NCBI GenBank assembly: GCA_947307255.1
Contig: CAMZIO010000015.1
Location: forward strand, 1-40,525
Reading direction: 5' to 3'
Length of the DNA stretch: 40,525 nt
DNA from: an uncultured Clostridia bacterium
Lineage (GTDB): Bacteria > Bacillota > Clostridia > Oscillospirales > Oscillospiraceae
Shown: positions 8,179-15,095 of the stretch, piece after piece
How the letters are laid out: each line of letters opens with the position of its first letter
Numbering within the stretch: position 1 is the first letter of the stretch
Made by a program: the position numbers and the translations under genes
Notes under the pieces: generated by a model
Database searches by the model: none
What the model saw: only the letters and a program-made list of their open reading frames with translations
What the model was told of the DNA's origin: nothing

Positions 8179-9198
8179 CTACGGATTCTCCCGCGCGCTT
8201 CGGCGCGAGAGCATGATCCAAATCACGATCGGCGCGCCGAATACCGCCGTAACGGAGCTGATGCTCACCTCCGTGGGGGCGAAAACCGTGCGCGCGAGCA
8301 GGTCGCACAGCAGGCAGAACACGCCCCCGCCCAGAAAGCAGGCCGGAATCATCAGAATCGGCTTTGCCGTGCGCAGCAGGTTTTTCATCAGGTGCGGCAC
8401 CGCAATGCCCACGAACGAAATCGGCCCCGCAAAGGCCGTAACGCAGGCCGACAGCAGGCTGCTCAGCAGGATCAGCGCCGTGCGGAAGCGCCGGATCGGC
8501 ACGCCTACGCTTTCGGCGTAGCCCTCGCCGAGCTGATAGGCGCCCATCGGCTTGGACAGGGCAAAGGCGCACAGCACCCCCACCCCCGTTACCGGCGCGA
8601 TCACGCGCACGCTTTCCCAGCCAATGCCGGAAAAGCTGCCCATCGACCAGTGATGGAGGTTGACGATATTGGCGTCGCTGGCAAAGGTTACGACCAGGTC
8701 CGTAACGGCGGAGCAGATATACCCCACCATCACGCCGCAGATCACCAGCAGCGACATCCGCCGCACCCGGCCGGAAATCAGCAGGATCAATCCCATCACC
8801 AGCATGGCCCCGGCAAAGGCCGCAACGATCATCCCCCCCGCGCGCAGGGCAACGCCCCGCTCCAAAGCGGCGATCATCACCAGCGCGACCGAGAGCTTTG
8901 CCCCCGACGATACGCCCAGCACGAACGGCCCCGCGATGGGGTTGGCAAAAAAGGTCTGCAGCAGGAAGCCCGCCACGCTCAGCGCTCCGCCCAGCAGCGT
9001 CGCCGCAAGCAGACGCGGCAGGCGCATATTGCGCACGATATCCAGGGTAAACGTATCCCGCGGCGCAAAGAGCGCAGAGACGATCTGCCCGACTGAGAGC
9101 GTTACGCTGCCGCTTACAAGACTTGCCGCGGCAAGCGCAAGCAGCAGCGCAAGCAAAAGCCCGAAGCCCAGCGCCGTGCGCGCCATGCCACGCTTCAT
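8179..9198 (-). CDS. BtuC/FecCD-family ABC transporter permease
   Basis: Integral membrane subunit of a corrinoid or iron-chelate type importer. The 339-residue sequence contains about ten hydrophobic segments and the family hallmarks RLPRLLAATLLGGALSVAG near residue 57, ANPIAGPFVLGVSSGA near 85 and GPISFVGIAVPHLMKNLLR near 260. The start MKRGMARTALG at 9198 is chosen because AGGAAGG lies about 6 bases upstream; ATGs at 9204 and further upstream sit on top of that site. It lies between the binding protein and the ATPase. The B12 riboswitch far upstream makes cobinamide/cobalamin or a cobalt complex the likely cargo; this is inference. Confidence 0.92.
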   Translation of the reverse strand: MKRGMARTALGFGLLLALLLALAAASLVSGSVTLSVGQIVSALFAPRDTFTLDIVRNMRLPRLLAATLLGGALSVAGFLLQTFFANPIAGPFVLGVSSGAKLSVALVMIAALERGVALRAGGMIVAAFAGAMLVMGLILLISGRVRRMSLLVICGVMVGYICSAVTDLVVTFASDANIVNLHHWSMGSFSGIGWESVRVIAPVTGVGVLCAFALSKPMGAYQLGEGYAESVGVPIRRFRTALILLSSLLSACVTAFAGPISFVGIAVPHLMKNLLRTAKPILMIPACFLGGGVFCLLCDLLARTVFAPTEVSISSVTAVFGAPIVIWIMLSRRSARENP

Positions 9199-9221
9199 GT
9201 GCATCCTTCCTTTCTTCATTT

Positions 9222-10337
9222 TCAATGCAGACGGTACAGATACGTCAGCGGCTCCGTCCCGTCCGCTTCGCCGGAAAAGATCGCGTGCAGATCGTCGATC
9301 ATGCCGCCGATGCCGGAGGTCTGCTGAAACATATTCTGCTCCGTACACCAGACGTTGCCGTTTTGCACGGCCTTGAAGCGCGCAAGCAGCTCGCTCTTTT
9401 CCAGCAGCTGCGCGATCGAGTCCACGCCCCCGTCCACGGTGGCGTTGTAAATGAGCACGTCCGCGTCCACCGCGCCGGCATAAAACGCCTCCATCTGCAT
9501 ATTCATCGTCGAGCGGCGGCTTCCCTCAACCGGAAGGTCTGCGAAAACGTAGTGCCCCCCGGCCAGCTCGATCATTCTGGAAACGTAGTCTCCGGGCATC
9601 CGCACGTTTGCAGCACCGCTGGAATTGATGTAGAAAAATGCGACGGTTTTTCCGCTCTCCTGCGCGTCCAGAACGCCGGAGAGCTTTGCCGTCTGTTCGT
9701 CGAAATACGTCTGCGCCTGCTCCGCCTTTCCGACGAGCAGTCCGTATAGCTTGATCCACTCCAACCGGCCGAGCGGATGGCTCTCATAGCTGGAACGCTC
9801 CACCAGCACGGGAATGCCCAGCGCCTCCAGCCGCTCCTTAACGTCGGGATTGTGGTAGATCATCGTGTTTTCCACGGCCAGCGGGCAATTCGCCTCCAAC
9901 ACCCGCTCAAAATCCGGCGCGTTGTATTTGCCGACAAAGGCGATCGCCTCATTCTCTACGGCCTCGCGCACCTCGGGAATCGCCCAGTCGGCGGCCTTGG
10001 TGCTGGTCATGCCCACACAGTCCAGCGCGTCCAGTGCGCGAAACAGGTCCATCACCGACGAGGAGGCAACGTAAAGCTCCCGCAGCGGCAGCGCAAGCGT
10101 GGGCAGCGCCTCCAGCCCCTGTGGGACCTGCGCGCCCTCGTCCAGCAGCACAAAGCGGTCTTCGCCCACCGTCAGCAGCGCCGCGCCGCCGGGATAATAT
10201 GCCACGGAGAACTCCGTGGCATAGCGCAGCGGCAAATACCCCTCCGGCTCGGCAGTCTGCTGTGCGGCTGCGCGAGAGGCGCAGCCGCACAGCAGACAAA
10301 GCGCTGCGGCCAGCAGCGCTGCGGCGCGTCTTTTCAC
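9222..10337 (-). CDS. BtuF/FepB-type substrate-binding lipoprotein
   Basis: Extracytoplasmic binding protein of the importer, anchored as a lipoprotein. The 371-residue protein has a short signal peptide (MKRRAAALLAAALCLLC) with Cys19 as the likely lipidated residue in LCGC. The rest follows the helical-backbone metal/vitamin binding-protein pattern: LRELYVASSSVMDLFRALDALDCVGMTS, then FERVLEANCPLAVENTMIYHNPDVKERLEALGIPVLVERSS (two separate stretches), and a Trp/Met-rich C-terminal lobe. The ligand cannot be read from sequence; position downstream of a B12 riboswitch favours a corrinoid. The start overlaps the upstream NEAT-like gene by 4 bp. Confidence 0.9.
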   Translation of the reverse strand: MKRRAAALLAAALCLLCGCASRAAAQQTAEPEGYLPLRYATEFSVAYYPGGAALLTVGEDRFVLLDEGAQVPQGLEALPTLALPLRELYVASSSVMDLFRALDALDCVGMTSTKAADWAIPEVREAVENEAIAFVGKYNAPDFERVLEANCPLAVENTMIYHNPDVKERLEALGIPVLVERSSYESHPLGRLEWIKLYGLLVGKAEQAQTYFDEQTAKLSGVLDAQESGKTVAFFYINSSGAANVRMPGDYVSRMIELAGGHYVFADLPVEGSRRSTMNMQMEAFYAGAVDADVLIYNATVDGGVDSIAQLLEKSELLARFKAVQNGNVWCTEQNMFQQTSGIGGMIDDLHAIFSGEADGTEPLTYLYRLH

Positions 10338-11239
10338 GGCGCCACCGCCCGGATCGACCCGGCGTCAAAGCGCAGCGTATAGGCGATCTCGTGGGGCTCG
10401 CTCATGGCCGTGGTGTCCGCGATCACGGCAAGCGGATGGTCGAAGGCAGCGACAGGGATCAAAAATGTGCTGTTGCCCTCGGTGTTGACGGGCAGGAGCT
10501 GTTCGCCGTCCACCTTCATATAATCGTAGTTGCTGCTGCCCCAGACGATCTTTGCCGTGCACGCGCCGCCATTCACGGTAAGCTCAGCAGGGGATTCCAC
10601 GCTGGCCCTGCCGGATCCGCCCGAGAGCGTCACCGCCACGGTGTAAGTGCCATCCGCCAGGGCCAGCGTCTCCGCCGTCGTCAGGGAGGCAAAGGCCTCC
10701 AGCGGCAGGGAATCAGCGCGGAAGACCAGCGTGCGGTCGTACCACAGCTCCTTATTGCGGCTCCACGCCGCGCAGGCCACGCCCTGGTCCAGCGCCGCGA
10801 CGGGCAAGGTAAAGGTCCGCCCCTCCGGCAGAAGATAGTCCGCTTTGTCCGCGTCGGCGGCCTCTGCCGCCGTACCGGGGAACAGATACCCATAGGAGTC
10901 GCTGCTCATGGTCAGCGCCGCAGTCATCTCCCCGCCGGCGACGGTCAGCTCACAGCGCTCCACGTGGAACATAGACGAGCTGCAGTCCACCGCGATCTCG
11001 TAGACGCCGTCCGCCAGTTCCGCGGCATAGACCGGCGTCATACTTTCGTCGACCACGTCCTCCACCGTCGTCATCTGCGAAGCGTCCGCAACCTGGGAGG
11101 TGTTCTCTCCGGTCGTCTGCTCCGAGGCGACCGTCCAGTCTTTCTGGTTTTCCCGTTGACTGGCGCCGCAGCCGGCCAGCAGGCACAGCGCTGCTGCCAG
11201 CAGTACAAGCAGCACCGACGGGCACAAACGTTTTTTCAT
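10334..11239 (-). CDS. Lipoprotein with two NEAT-like repeats
   Basis: The 301-residue product has a lipoprotein signal peptide (Cys24 in LLAGC), a polar linker and two homologous domains of about 110 residues (about 75-185 and 190-301). Each begins LADGxY and contains ELTVxGG, then a Tyr-bearing strand (SDSYGYLFPG; SSNYDYMKVDG) and a later LPVAAxD/IPVAAFD segment. The pattern resembles NEAT (iron-transport-associated) domains, which bind haem on Gram-positive surfaces, but the match is only partial. Located between cbiK and the importer genes and under the same B12 riboswitch, it probably hands a tetrapyrrole or corrinoid to the binding protein. The start at 11239 follows GAGGGAC. Confidence 0.75.
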   Translation of the reverse strand: MKKRLCPSVLLVLLAAALCLLAGCGASQRENQKDWTVASEQTTGENTSQVADASQMTTVEDVVDESMTPVYAAELADGVYEIAVDCSSSMFHVERCELTVAGGEMTAALTMSSDSYGYLFPGTAAEAADADKADYLLPEGRTFTLPVAALDQGVACAAWSRNKELWYDRTLVFRADSLPLEAFASLTTAETLALADGTYTVAVTLSGGSGRASVESPAELTVNGGACTAKIVWGSSNYDYMKVDGEQLLPVNTEGNSTFLIPVAAFDHPLAVIADTTAMSEPHEIAYTLRFDAGSIRAVAP

Positions 11240-11268
11240 GACAGTCCCTCTATTTCTCCGCAAACGGT

Positions 11269-12219
11269 TTACGACAGCTTGTCAATCGCCGCCTGCGCGT
11301 GCTCGGCAAACAGCTGCTGGATGGCGGGCAGCTCGCCCAGGCCGCGGAGGACGCACTCCACCTCATAGCCCTCGGATTCAAAGCTGCTCTTCCAGCTGTC
11401 CTCGTCGTCGCCGGCCATGTCGTTGTTGGCATGGTCGCCGGCCACGATCATCAGCGGCTCCAGCACGACCTTCTTATAGCTGCCTTCCTTCACCATGGCG
11501 AGCACGTCGTCCACGGAAGGCTCCGCCTCCACCGTGCCGATGAAGTAGTTTGCGCAGCCCTTGTCGGAGAGCACCTGCTGCATACGGGCATAGACGCCGT
11601 TGGAATCGGCCTCGGTGCCGTGGCCCATGAAGCAGATGGCGGTCTCGCCGTCGTCATACTCCTTCGTGGCCTCGACGATGGCGTCCGCCACGCGGTCAAA
11701 GTCCTCGTCGCTCGTCAGCAGCGGCTCGCCGAGGGCGATGGCATCGAACGAGTCGGCGTAGGTCGCAAGCTCGTTTGCCAGGTCGTTGTACTCAAACCCG
11801 TTCATCAAATGCGTCGGCTGGACAACCAGGCGCTTGACCCCGTTGGCCACCGCGCGATCCAGCGCCTCGCCCACGTTGTCGATCACCTCGCCGTCGCGGG
11901 ACTTGACGTGGTCAATGATGATCTGGCTGGTAAAGCCGCGGCGCACGCTCCATTCCGGGAACGCCTTCTCCAGCGCGCCTTCGATGCCGCCGATGGTGGC
12001 ACGGCGGCTGTCGTTGAAGCTGGTGCCGAAGCTGACGACGAGCAGCTCGTCTTCACCGATGCCGTCGGCGTTGCGCGGATCGTCCAACGAGGCGTCGCCG
12101 GTTTCATAGTTCTCCTCGTCGTCCTCGTCGGGCGCTTCCTTGCCGGCGCAGGCCGTCAGCAGCGCGGTCAGCATCGTCATGACCAACAGGACAGAAAGCA
12201 GTTTTTTCATCGTTTTCAT
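11269..12219 (-). CDS. cbiK: CbiK, sirohydrochlorin cobaltochelatase, lipoprotein form
   Basis: Inserts cobalt into sirohydrochlorin in the anaerobic pathway. The 316-residue protein carries ELLVVSFGTSFNDSRRATI near residue 58, QPTHLMNGFEY near 134, FMGHGTEADSN near 198 and VAGDHANNDMAGDDEDSW near 259. His200 and His263 are spaced like the two metal-site histidines of Salmonella CbiK. Unlike that cytoplasmic enzyme, it starts with a lipoprotein signal peptide (KKLLSVLLVMTMLTALLTAC, Cys24) and an acidic linker, so it should sit outside the membrane. AAAGGAG is 10 bases before the first ATG. It is the first gene after the riboswitch terminator. Confidence 0.92.
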   Translation of the reverse strand: MKTMKKLLSVLLVMTMLTALLTACAGKEAPDEDDEENYETGDASLDDPRNADGIGEDELLVVSFGTSFNDSRRATIGGIEGALEKAFPEWSVRRGFTSQIIIDHVKSRDGEVIDNVGEALDRAVANGVKRLVVQPTHLMNGFEYNDLANELATYADSFDAIALGEPLLTSDEDFDRVADAIVEATKEYDDGETAICFMGHGTEADSNGVYARMQQVLSDKGCANYFIGTVEAEPSVDDVLAMVKEGSYKKVVLEPLMIVAGDHANNDMAGDDEDSWKSSFESEGYEVECVLRGLGELPAIQQLFAEHAQAAIDKLS

Positions 12220-12236
12220 AGTTTTCGATCTCCTTT

Positions 12237-12267
12237 AAAAAAATTACCCTCTGCGATGAGCAGAGGG
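12237..12267 (-). terminator. Intrinsic terminator of the B12 riboswitch expression platform
   Basis: Read on the minus strand, CCCTCTGC, loop TCATC, GCAGAGGG form a perfect 8-bp stem, followed by TAA and a run of T. The cbiK ribosome binding site begins only about 4 bases after the T-run. This placement right before the first gene of the operon makes it the probable regulatory terminator rather than a gene-end terminator, although it is about 200 bases from the aptamer. Confidence 0.8.
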
Positions 12268-12438
12268 CGCATACAGCCAGACCTTGCCGCCTCCCGGCAA
12301 CGTCTGATACGAATATCCGATGAAGCGAAGAAACCCATTCGCGCGCAGATCCCGCCCGCAGAACTGCCGGCACACCGCGCAGCGTGAGCTCCGCCGAAGG
12401 GTCCGCCCCGTCTCATCGAATATTTGTATACGGTACAA
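12244..12438 (-). CDS. Possible 64-codon ORF between B12 aptamer and terminator
   Basis: The interval between aptamer and terminator has an open frame with a TTG start and TAA stop, reading MYRIQIFDETGRTLRR, a cysteine cluster CAVCRQFCG, then GYSYQTLPGGGKVWLYAP. The composition looks protein-like, with a balanced hydrophobic/charged pattern unlike most chance frames here. The stop codon lies in the terminator tail, so translation would cover the terminator hairpin. No convincing ribosome binding site precedes the TTG and no family was recognised. It could equally be a gene fragment or chance frame. The same stretch contains a hairpin (CAGAC/GTCTG outer stem, TTGCCG inner stem) with GGAGG in its loop, near 12,277-12,305. 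Confidence 0.25.
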   Translation of the reverse strand: MYRIQIFDETGRTLRRSSRCAVCRQFCGRDLRANGFLRFIGYSYQTLPGGGKVWLYAPSAHRRG

Positions 12439-12471
12439 CCAAGTGCTCGTGGTTTGGGGCAAACGCCCCTG

Positions 12472-12656
12472 TACCCGGCAGCCGGCAGGTTTCCTGGCTG
12501 ATGGATCCGCGCGCGAGGTGGCCTTCCCAACGTTCGTCAGTGGCATGTTCACCTGCACTCCCCAATCACAGTGACGAGATCGTACAAGATTTTCACTTGT
12601 TTCCCTTTTACCCCCTGGCCTGCAGCAGGCTGCGGCAGGGGCACCGGTCGCCTATG
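12472..12656 (-). promoter_or_regulatory. Cobalamin (B12) riboswitch aptamer
   Basis: On the minus strand the order of conserved elements is GGTGCCCCTGCC, GGTAAAAGGGAA, GTGCAGGTGAAC, GCCACTG (12538-12544), GGGAAGG, and the B12 box AGCCAGGAAACCTGCC (12484-12499). These are the cobalamin riboswitch core elements in the right order and spacing. Excess B12 is expected to repress the downstream chelatase, transport and synthesis operon. The aptamer begins only about 20 bases after the dnaC-like stop codon, so the promoter must lie inside that gene's 3' end or the RNA is read through from it. Confidence 0.95.
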
Positions 12657-12677
12657 AACTTGTAGCGCTGTGCGCCG

Positions 12678-13670
12678 TTATCGGCGCTTGCGCTTGCGGA
12701 TATCGTCCCCGAAAAACGGGAGGATCCGGTATTCGCCCTCCAAACGCGATAGGATCGCGGCGCCGTAGCGCCGCCCCAGCTCGCCGGGGCTTAAATTCGT
12801 GGAGATAACCGTCTTTTTCCCGGTCATCAGCCGCGTGTTGACGATTTGATACAGCGCGCTTTGTACGAACGCGGTGGTCAGCTCCGTGCCGAGGTCGTCG
12901 ATAATCAGCAGATCGCAGTTCAGATAACGCGAAACGTCCTCGTCGGCGTCGTCCTCGCGCTGCTCGCGGCTGAACTTCTGCGCCTCGAAACGGGCGAAGA
13001 TGCGGCTTGCCGTGTCGTAGACGACGCTGCTGCCCGCCTCGCTGACCACGCGGGCGATGCAGGCCGAAAGGAAGGTCTTCCCCAGCCCCGGATCGCCGCT
13101 GAGCAGCAGGTTGCCGCTTTTGGTCGAAAACTCGTAGGCGTAGTCGCGGCAGGCGTCGTAATTCTTCTCCATCCGCGCGTAGGGCGACATACCCTGCTCG
13201 TAATCCACGGTTTTGTCGTAGTAATCAAAATCAAACGTCTCAAAGCTCTGCGTCCCAAGGTCCAGCAGGCGGGAGAGCTCCTCATTCTGCGCGCGCACGT
13301 AATACTCCCGCAGGCAGCCGCACATTTCGCCGCCGCACCAGCCCGTGTCGCCGCAGCGGGCGCAGTTGGGCTTCTGCTCCAGATAGTCGGCAGGATAGCC
13401 CAGCTCGGCCAGCAGCGCCGCGCGCTCGTGCTGCAGGCTCATATTCTCCTCGCGCAGCAGCTCGATCGCGCCGCGCGGGTCGGTCCCGCGGCGCAGGCCG
13501 GAGGCGATGATCTTCGCCATCGTGCGGGAAAGCTCGCCGCTGATCTCCTCCAGCCGCGGGCAGCGCGTATAAAGCGCACGCTCCCGCGCGCGGAAATTCT
13601 CCTCCCGCCGCTGCCGGTCCTCGTCAAAACGCGCCATGGCACGGCGCATGATCTTGCCGTCGTACGCCAT
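12678..13670 (-). CDS. DnaC-like replicative helicase loader (AAA+ ATPase)
   Basis: Loads the replicative helicase during initiation or restart; cytoplasmic. The 330-residue protein has an N-terminal zinc-binding-like segment with CARCGDTGWCGGEMCGC near residue 103, found in DnaC/DnaI-like proteins of Clostridia. The ATPase follows with Walker A LSGDPGLGKT near 190, Walker B LLIIDDLGTE near 255, and the sensor segment TVISTNLSPGEL near 290. The gene sits 16 bases after the DnaD-domain gene with ribosome binding site GGGGAGGGG, the usual DnaD-DnaC pair. It is not an IstB, as no transposase is adjacent. Confidence 0.92.
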   Translation of the reverse strand: MAYDGKIMRRAMARFDEDRQRREENFRARERALYTRCPRLEEISGELSRTMAKIIASGLRRGTDPRGAIELLREENMSLQHERAALLAELGYPADYLEQKPNCARCGDTGWCGGEMCGCLREYYVRAQNEELSRLLDLGTQSFETFDFDYYDKTVDYEQGMSPYARMEKNYDACRDYAYEFSTKSGNLLLSGDPGLGKTFLSACIARVVSEAGSSVVYDTASRIFARFEAQKFSREQREDDADEDVSRYLNCDLLIIDDLGTELTTAFVQSALYQIVNTRLMTGKKTVISTNLSPGELGRRYGAAILSRLEGEYRILPFFGDDIRKRKRR

Positions 13671-13686
13671 TGCGTTCCCCTCCCCG

Positions 13687-14616
13687 TCAGTCGTACTCTC
13701 TCATCCAGGCGTTTTTGCCGCCGCTCTTCGGTTTCGGCGCGGCGTTCTCCGCGCGCACCTCGTCGGGCGTGTGCAGCCCCTTTTCGTGCCATTTTTTCAA
13801 AATGCCGTTGCAGTACGGCCACTTGAATTCATGACAGTGGAGCACCGTCTTATCGTAGGCGACCGCCACCGTTTCCGGTGGAAAGCCCATCTCCGCCCAC
13901 GCGCTCAGATAGCGCGCCTCGCTCGGCGCGGCGGCCCGGCCGCCGAGCTGCAGCACCGCCATATAATCCGGAAAGCGCCGGCGCTTTTCCTGTTCATCCC
14001 GCAGGTAACGGTTCGCCGCCTCGGCGGAAAACAGCTCGCGCCGCGCCCAGGCGTAGCCTTCCTTTTCAATCTCGCGCATGGTGGGCAGACGGCCCGTGCC
14101 GAATTGCTCGGCACGGCGGGCGATGCAGTGGTTGACCAGCAGATACACCACGTCCGCCGGGAGGCCCAGATTTTCATACAGGCCCAGCAGCTTCTTCACC
14201 GACGGGTCCGTCAGTCGGCCGAGCTTGCGCTCCACCTCGCGCAGAAGCCGGGAAAAATCGGCGTCGCTCTCCAGCTTCTGCATCACGTCCTCGCGGCTGT
14301 ATTCCGGTGTGGCCGGCTCGTCCGGCGGCGGCAGCGGGCCGTTCGGCGCGCTCTCGCGTCCGGGCAGCGCCACCAGCCCCATGCGGTGCAGCGCGCTTTC
14401 AGCGCGCCGCAGCTGTTCCTCGCCCCAGCGCAGCTCCTCGCGCAGCTTTTCCGAGGTGCTCGACCCCCGGCTGCGCACGATGGCCAGATACAGCAGCGCA
14501 GCGTCGCCGTTTCCTCCCTCGATCAGGCGGCGCACCACGGCGGCCGAGAGGATCATATTCTCTTGCTCTGTCAGGTGCAGCACGTAACCTGCCACGAAGC
14601 TCCGCCGCCTTTCCAC
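13687..14616 (-). CDS. DnaD-domain replication protein
   Basis: Primosome-type protein acting with the helicase loader downstream. The 309-residue product has an N-terminal winged-helix-like region, a proline-rich linker near residue 95, and two DnaD-like segments. The second carries YCNGILKKWHEKGLHTPDEV near 275, close to the diagnostic YxxxIL..W...G motif. The longest start is GTG at 14616, but the promoter -10 at 14630-14635 would place transcription only a few bases upstream of it. A second GTG at 14595, preceded by GGCGGCGGAG, may be the true start, giving 302 residues. Function is inferred from family and pairing. Confidence 0.85.
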   Translation of the reverse strand: MERRRSFVAGYVLHLTEQENMILSAAVVRRLIEGGNGDAALLYLAIVRSRGSSTSEKLREELRWGEEQLRRAESALHRMGLVALPGRESAPNGPLPPPDEPATPEYSREDVMQKLESDADFSRLLREVERKLGRLTDPSVKKLLGLYENLGLPADVVYLLVNHCIARRAEQFGTGRLPTMREIEKEGYAWARRELFSAEAANRYLRDEQEKRRRFPDYMAVLQLGGRAAAPSEARYLSAWAEMGFPPETVAVAYDKTVLHCHEFKWPYCNGILKKWHEKGLHTPDEVRAENAAPKPKSGGKNAWMREYD

Positions 14617-14629
14617 ATTTCATCTTTTT

Positions 14630-14658
14630 ACTATACACGAATTTTTTTCTCCCGTAAA
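14630..14658 (-). promoter_or_regulatory. Sigma-A promoter for the dnaD-dnaC pair
   Basis: Minus strand: TTTACG (-35, 14653-14658), 17-base spacer, TATAGT (-10, 14630-14635), preceded by TG. The predicted RNA start is almost at the GTG of the DnaD-domain gene, so its leader is nearly absent. Confidence 0.6.
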
Positions 14659-14701
14659 GAGGATTTTTTGCACCAACCCTCTTTTCTCGCCCTTTTCTTT
14701 A

Positions 14702-14710
14702 TGTTATACT
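14702..14710 (+). promoter_or_regulatory. Extended -10 promoter for zapA-U32
   Basis: TGTTATACT is an extended -10 box (TGnTATACT), about 65 bases before zapA. The -35 region (TTTTCT at 14682-14687, 17-base spacing) is weak, as is usual with extended -10 promoters. It is divergent from the dnaD promoter. Confidence 0.6.
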
Positions 14711-14778
14711 ATCATGCAGATAATTGGGTGGAATAGGCTCTTTTATTAAAGAAACAGACGAAAGGAATGGGTAAGGTT

Positions 14779-15093
14779 ATGGAAAATCGCGTTACCGTTG
14801 ACATCTGCGGCCAGGAATACACCTTCGTGGCGGAGGAGGCCCCCTCCTATATGCAGAAGGTCGGCTCCTACGTGGGCGAGAAAATGAACGAGCTGCTTGC
14901 CACCGCCAAGGTCGGCCGCACCGACGCCGCCGTGCTCACCGCCGCCAATATCGCGGACGAGCTGTTTAAAGAGCGCGAAGCTTCCGAGGCGCTGCGCCGC
15001 CAGCTCAAGCAGTATCTGGACGAGGCCAGCCGCGCCAAGAACGAGGCGTCCGAACTCAAGCGCGAGCTGTTCAAGCTGCAAAACCGCAGATAA
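14779..15093 (+). CDS. zapA: ZapA, FtsZ-ring-associated division protein
   Basis: Small cytosolic coiled-coil protein that bundles FtsZ. The 104-residue product shows the ZapA head (VTVDICGQEYTFVAEEAPSYMQKVGSYVGEKM, given here as VTVDICGQEYTF and YMQKVGSYVGEKM), the conserved TDAAVLTAANIADELFK segment near residue 47, and a C-terminal charged helix predicted to form the coiled coil. The ATG at 14779 gives the usual length; an in-frame ATG at 14767 is too close to AAAGGA to use it well. Only 2 bases separate it from the U32 peptidase gene, a common pairing in Clostridia. Confidence 0.88.
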   Translation: MENRVTVDICGQEYTFVAEEAPSYMQKVGSYVGEKMNELLATAKVGRTDAAVLTAANIADELFKEREASEALRRQLKQYLDEASRAKNEASELKRELFKLQNRR

Positions 15094-15095
15094 GC

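Noticed and set aside
12678..13670. IstB transposition helper instead of helicase loader
   Set aside because: No transposase or inverted repeats are nearby, and it is paired with a DnaD-domain gene as in Clostridia replication loci.
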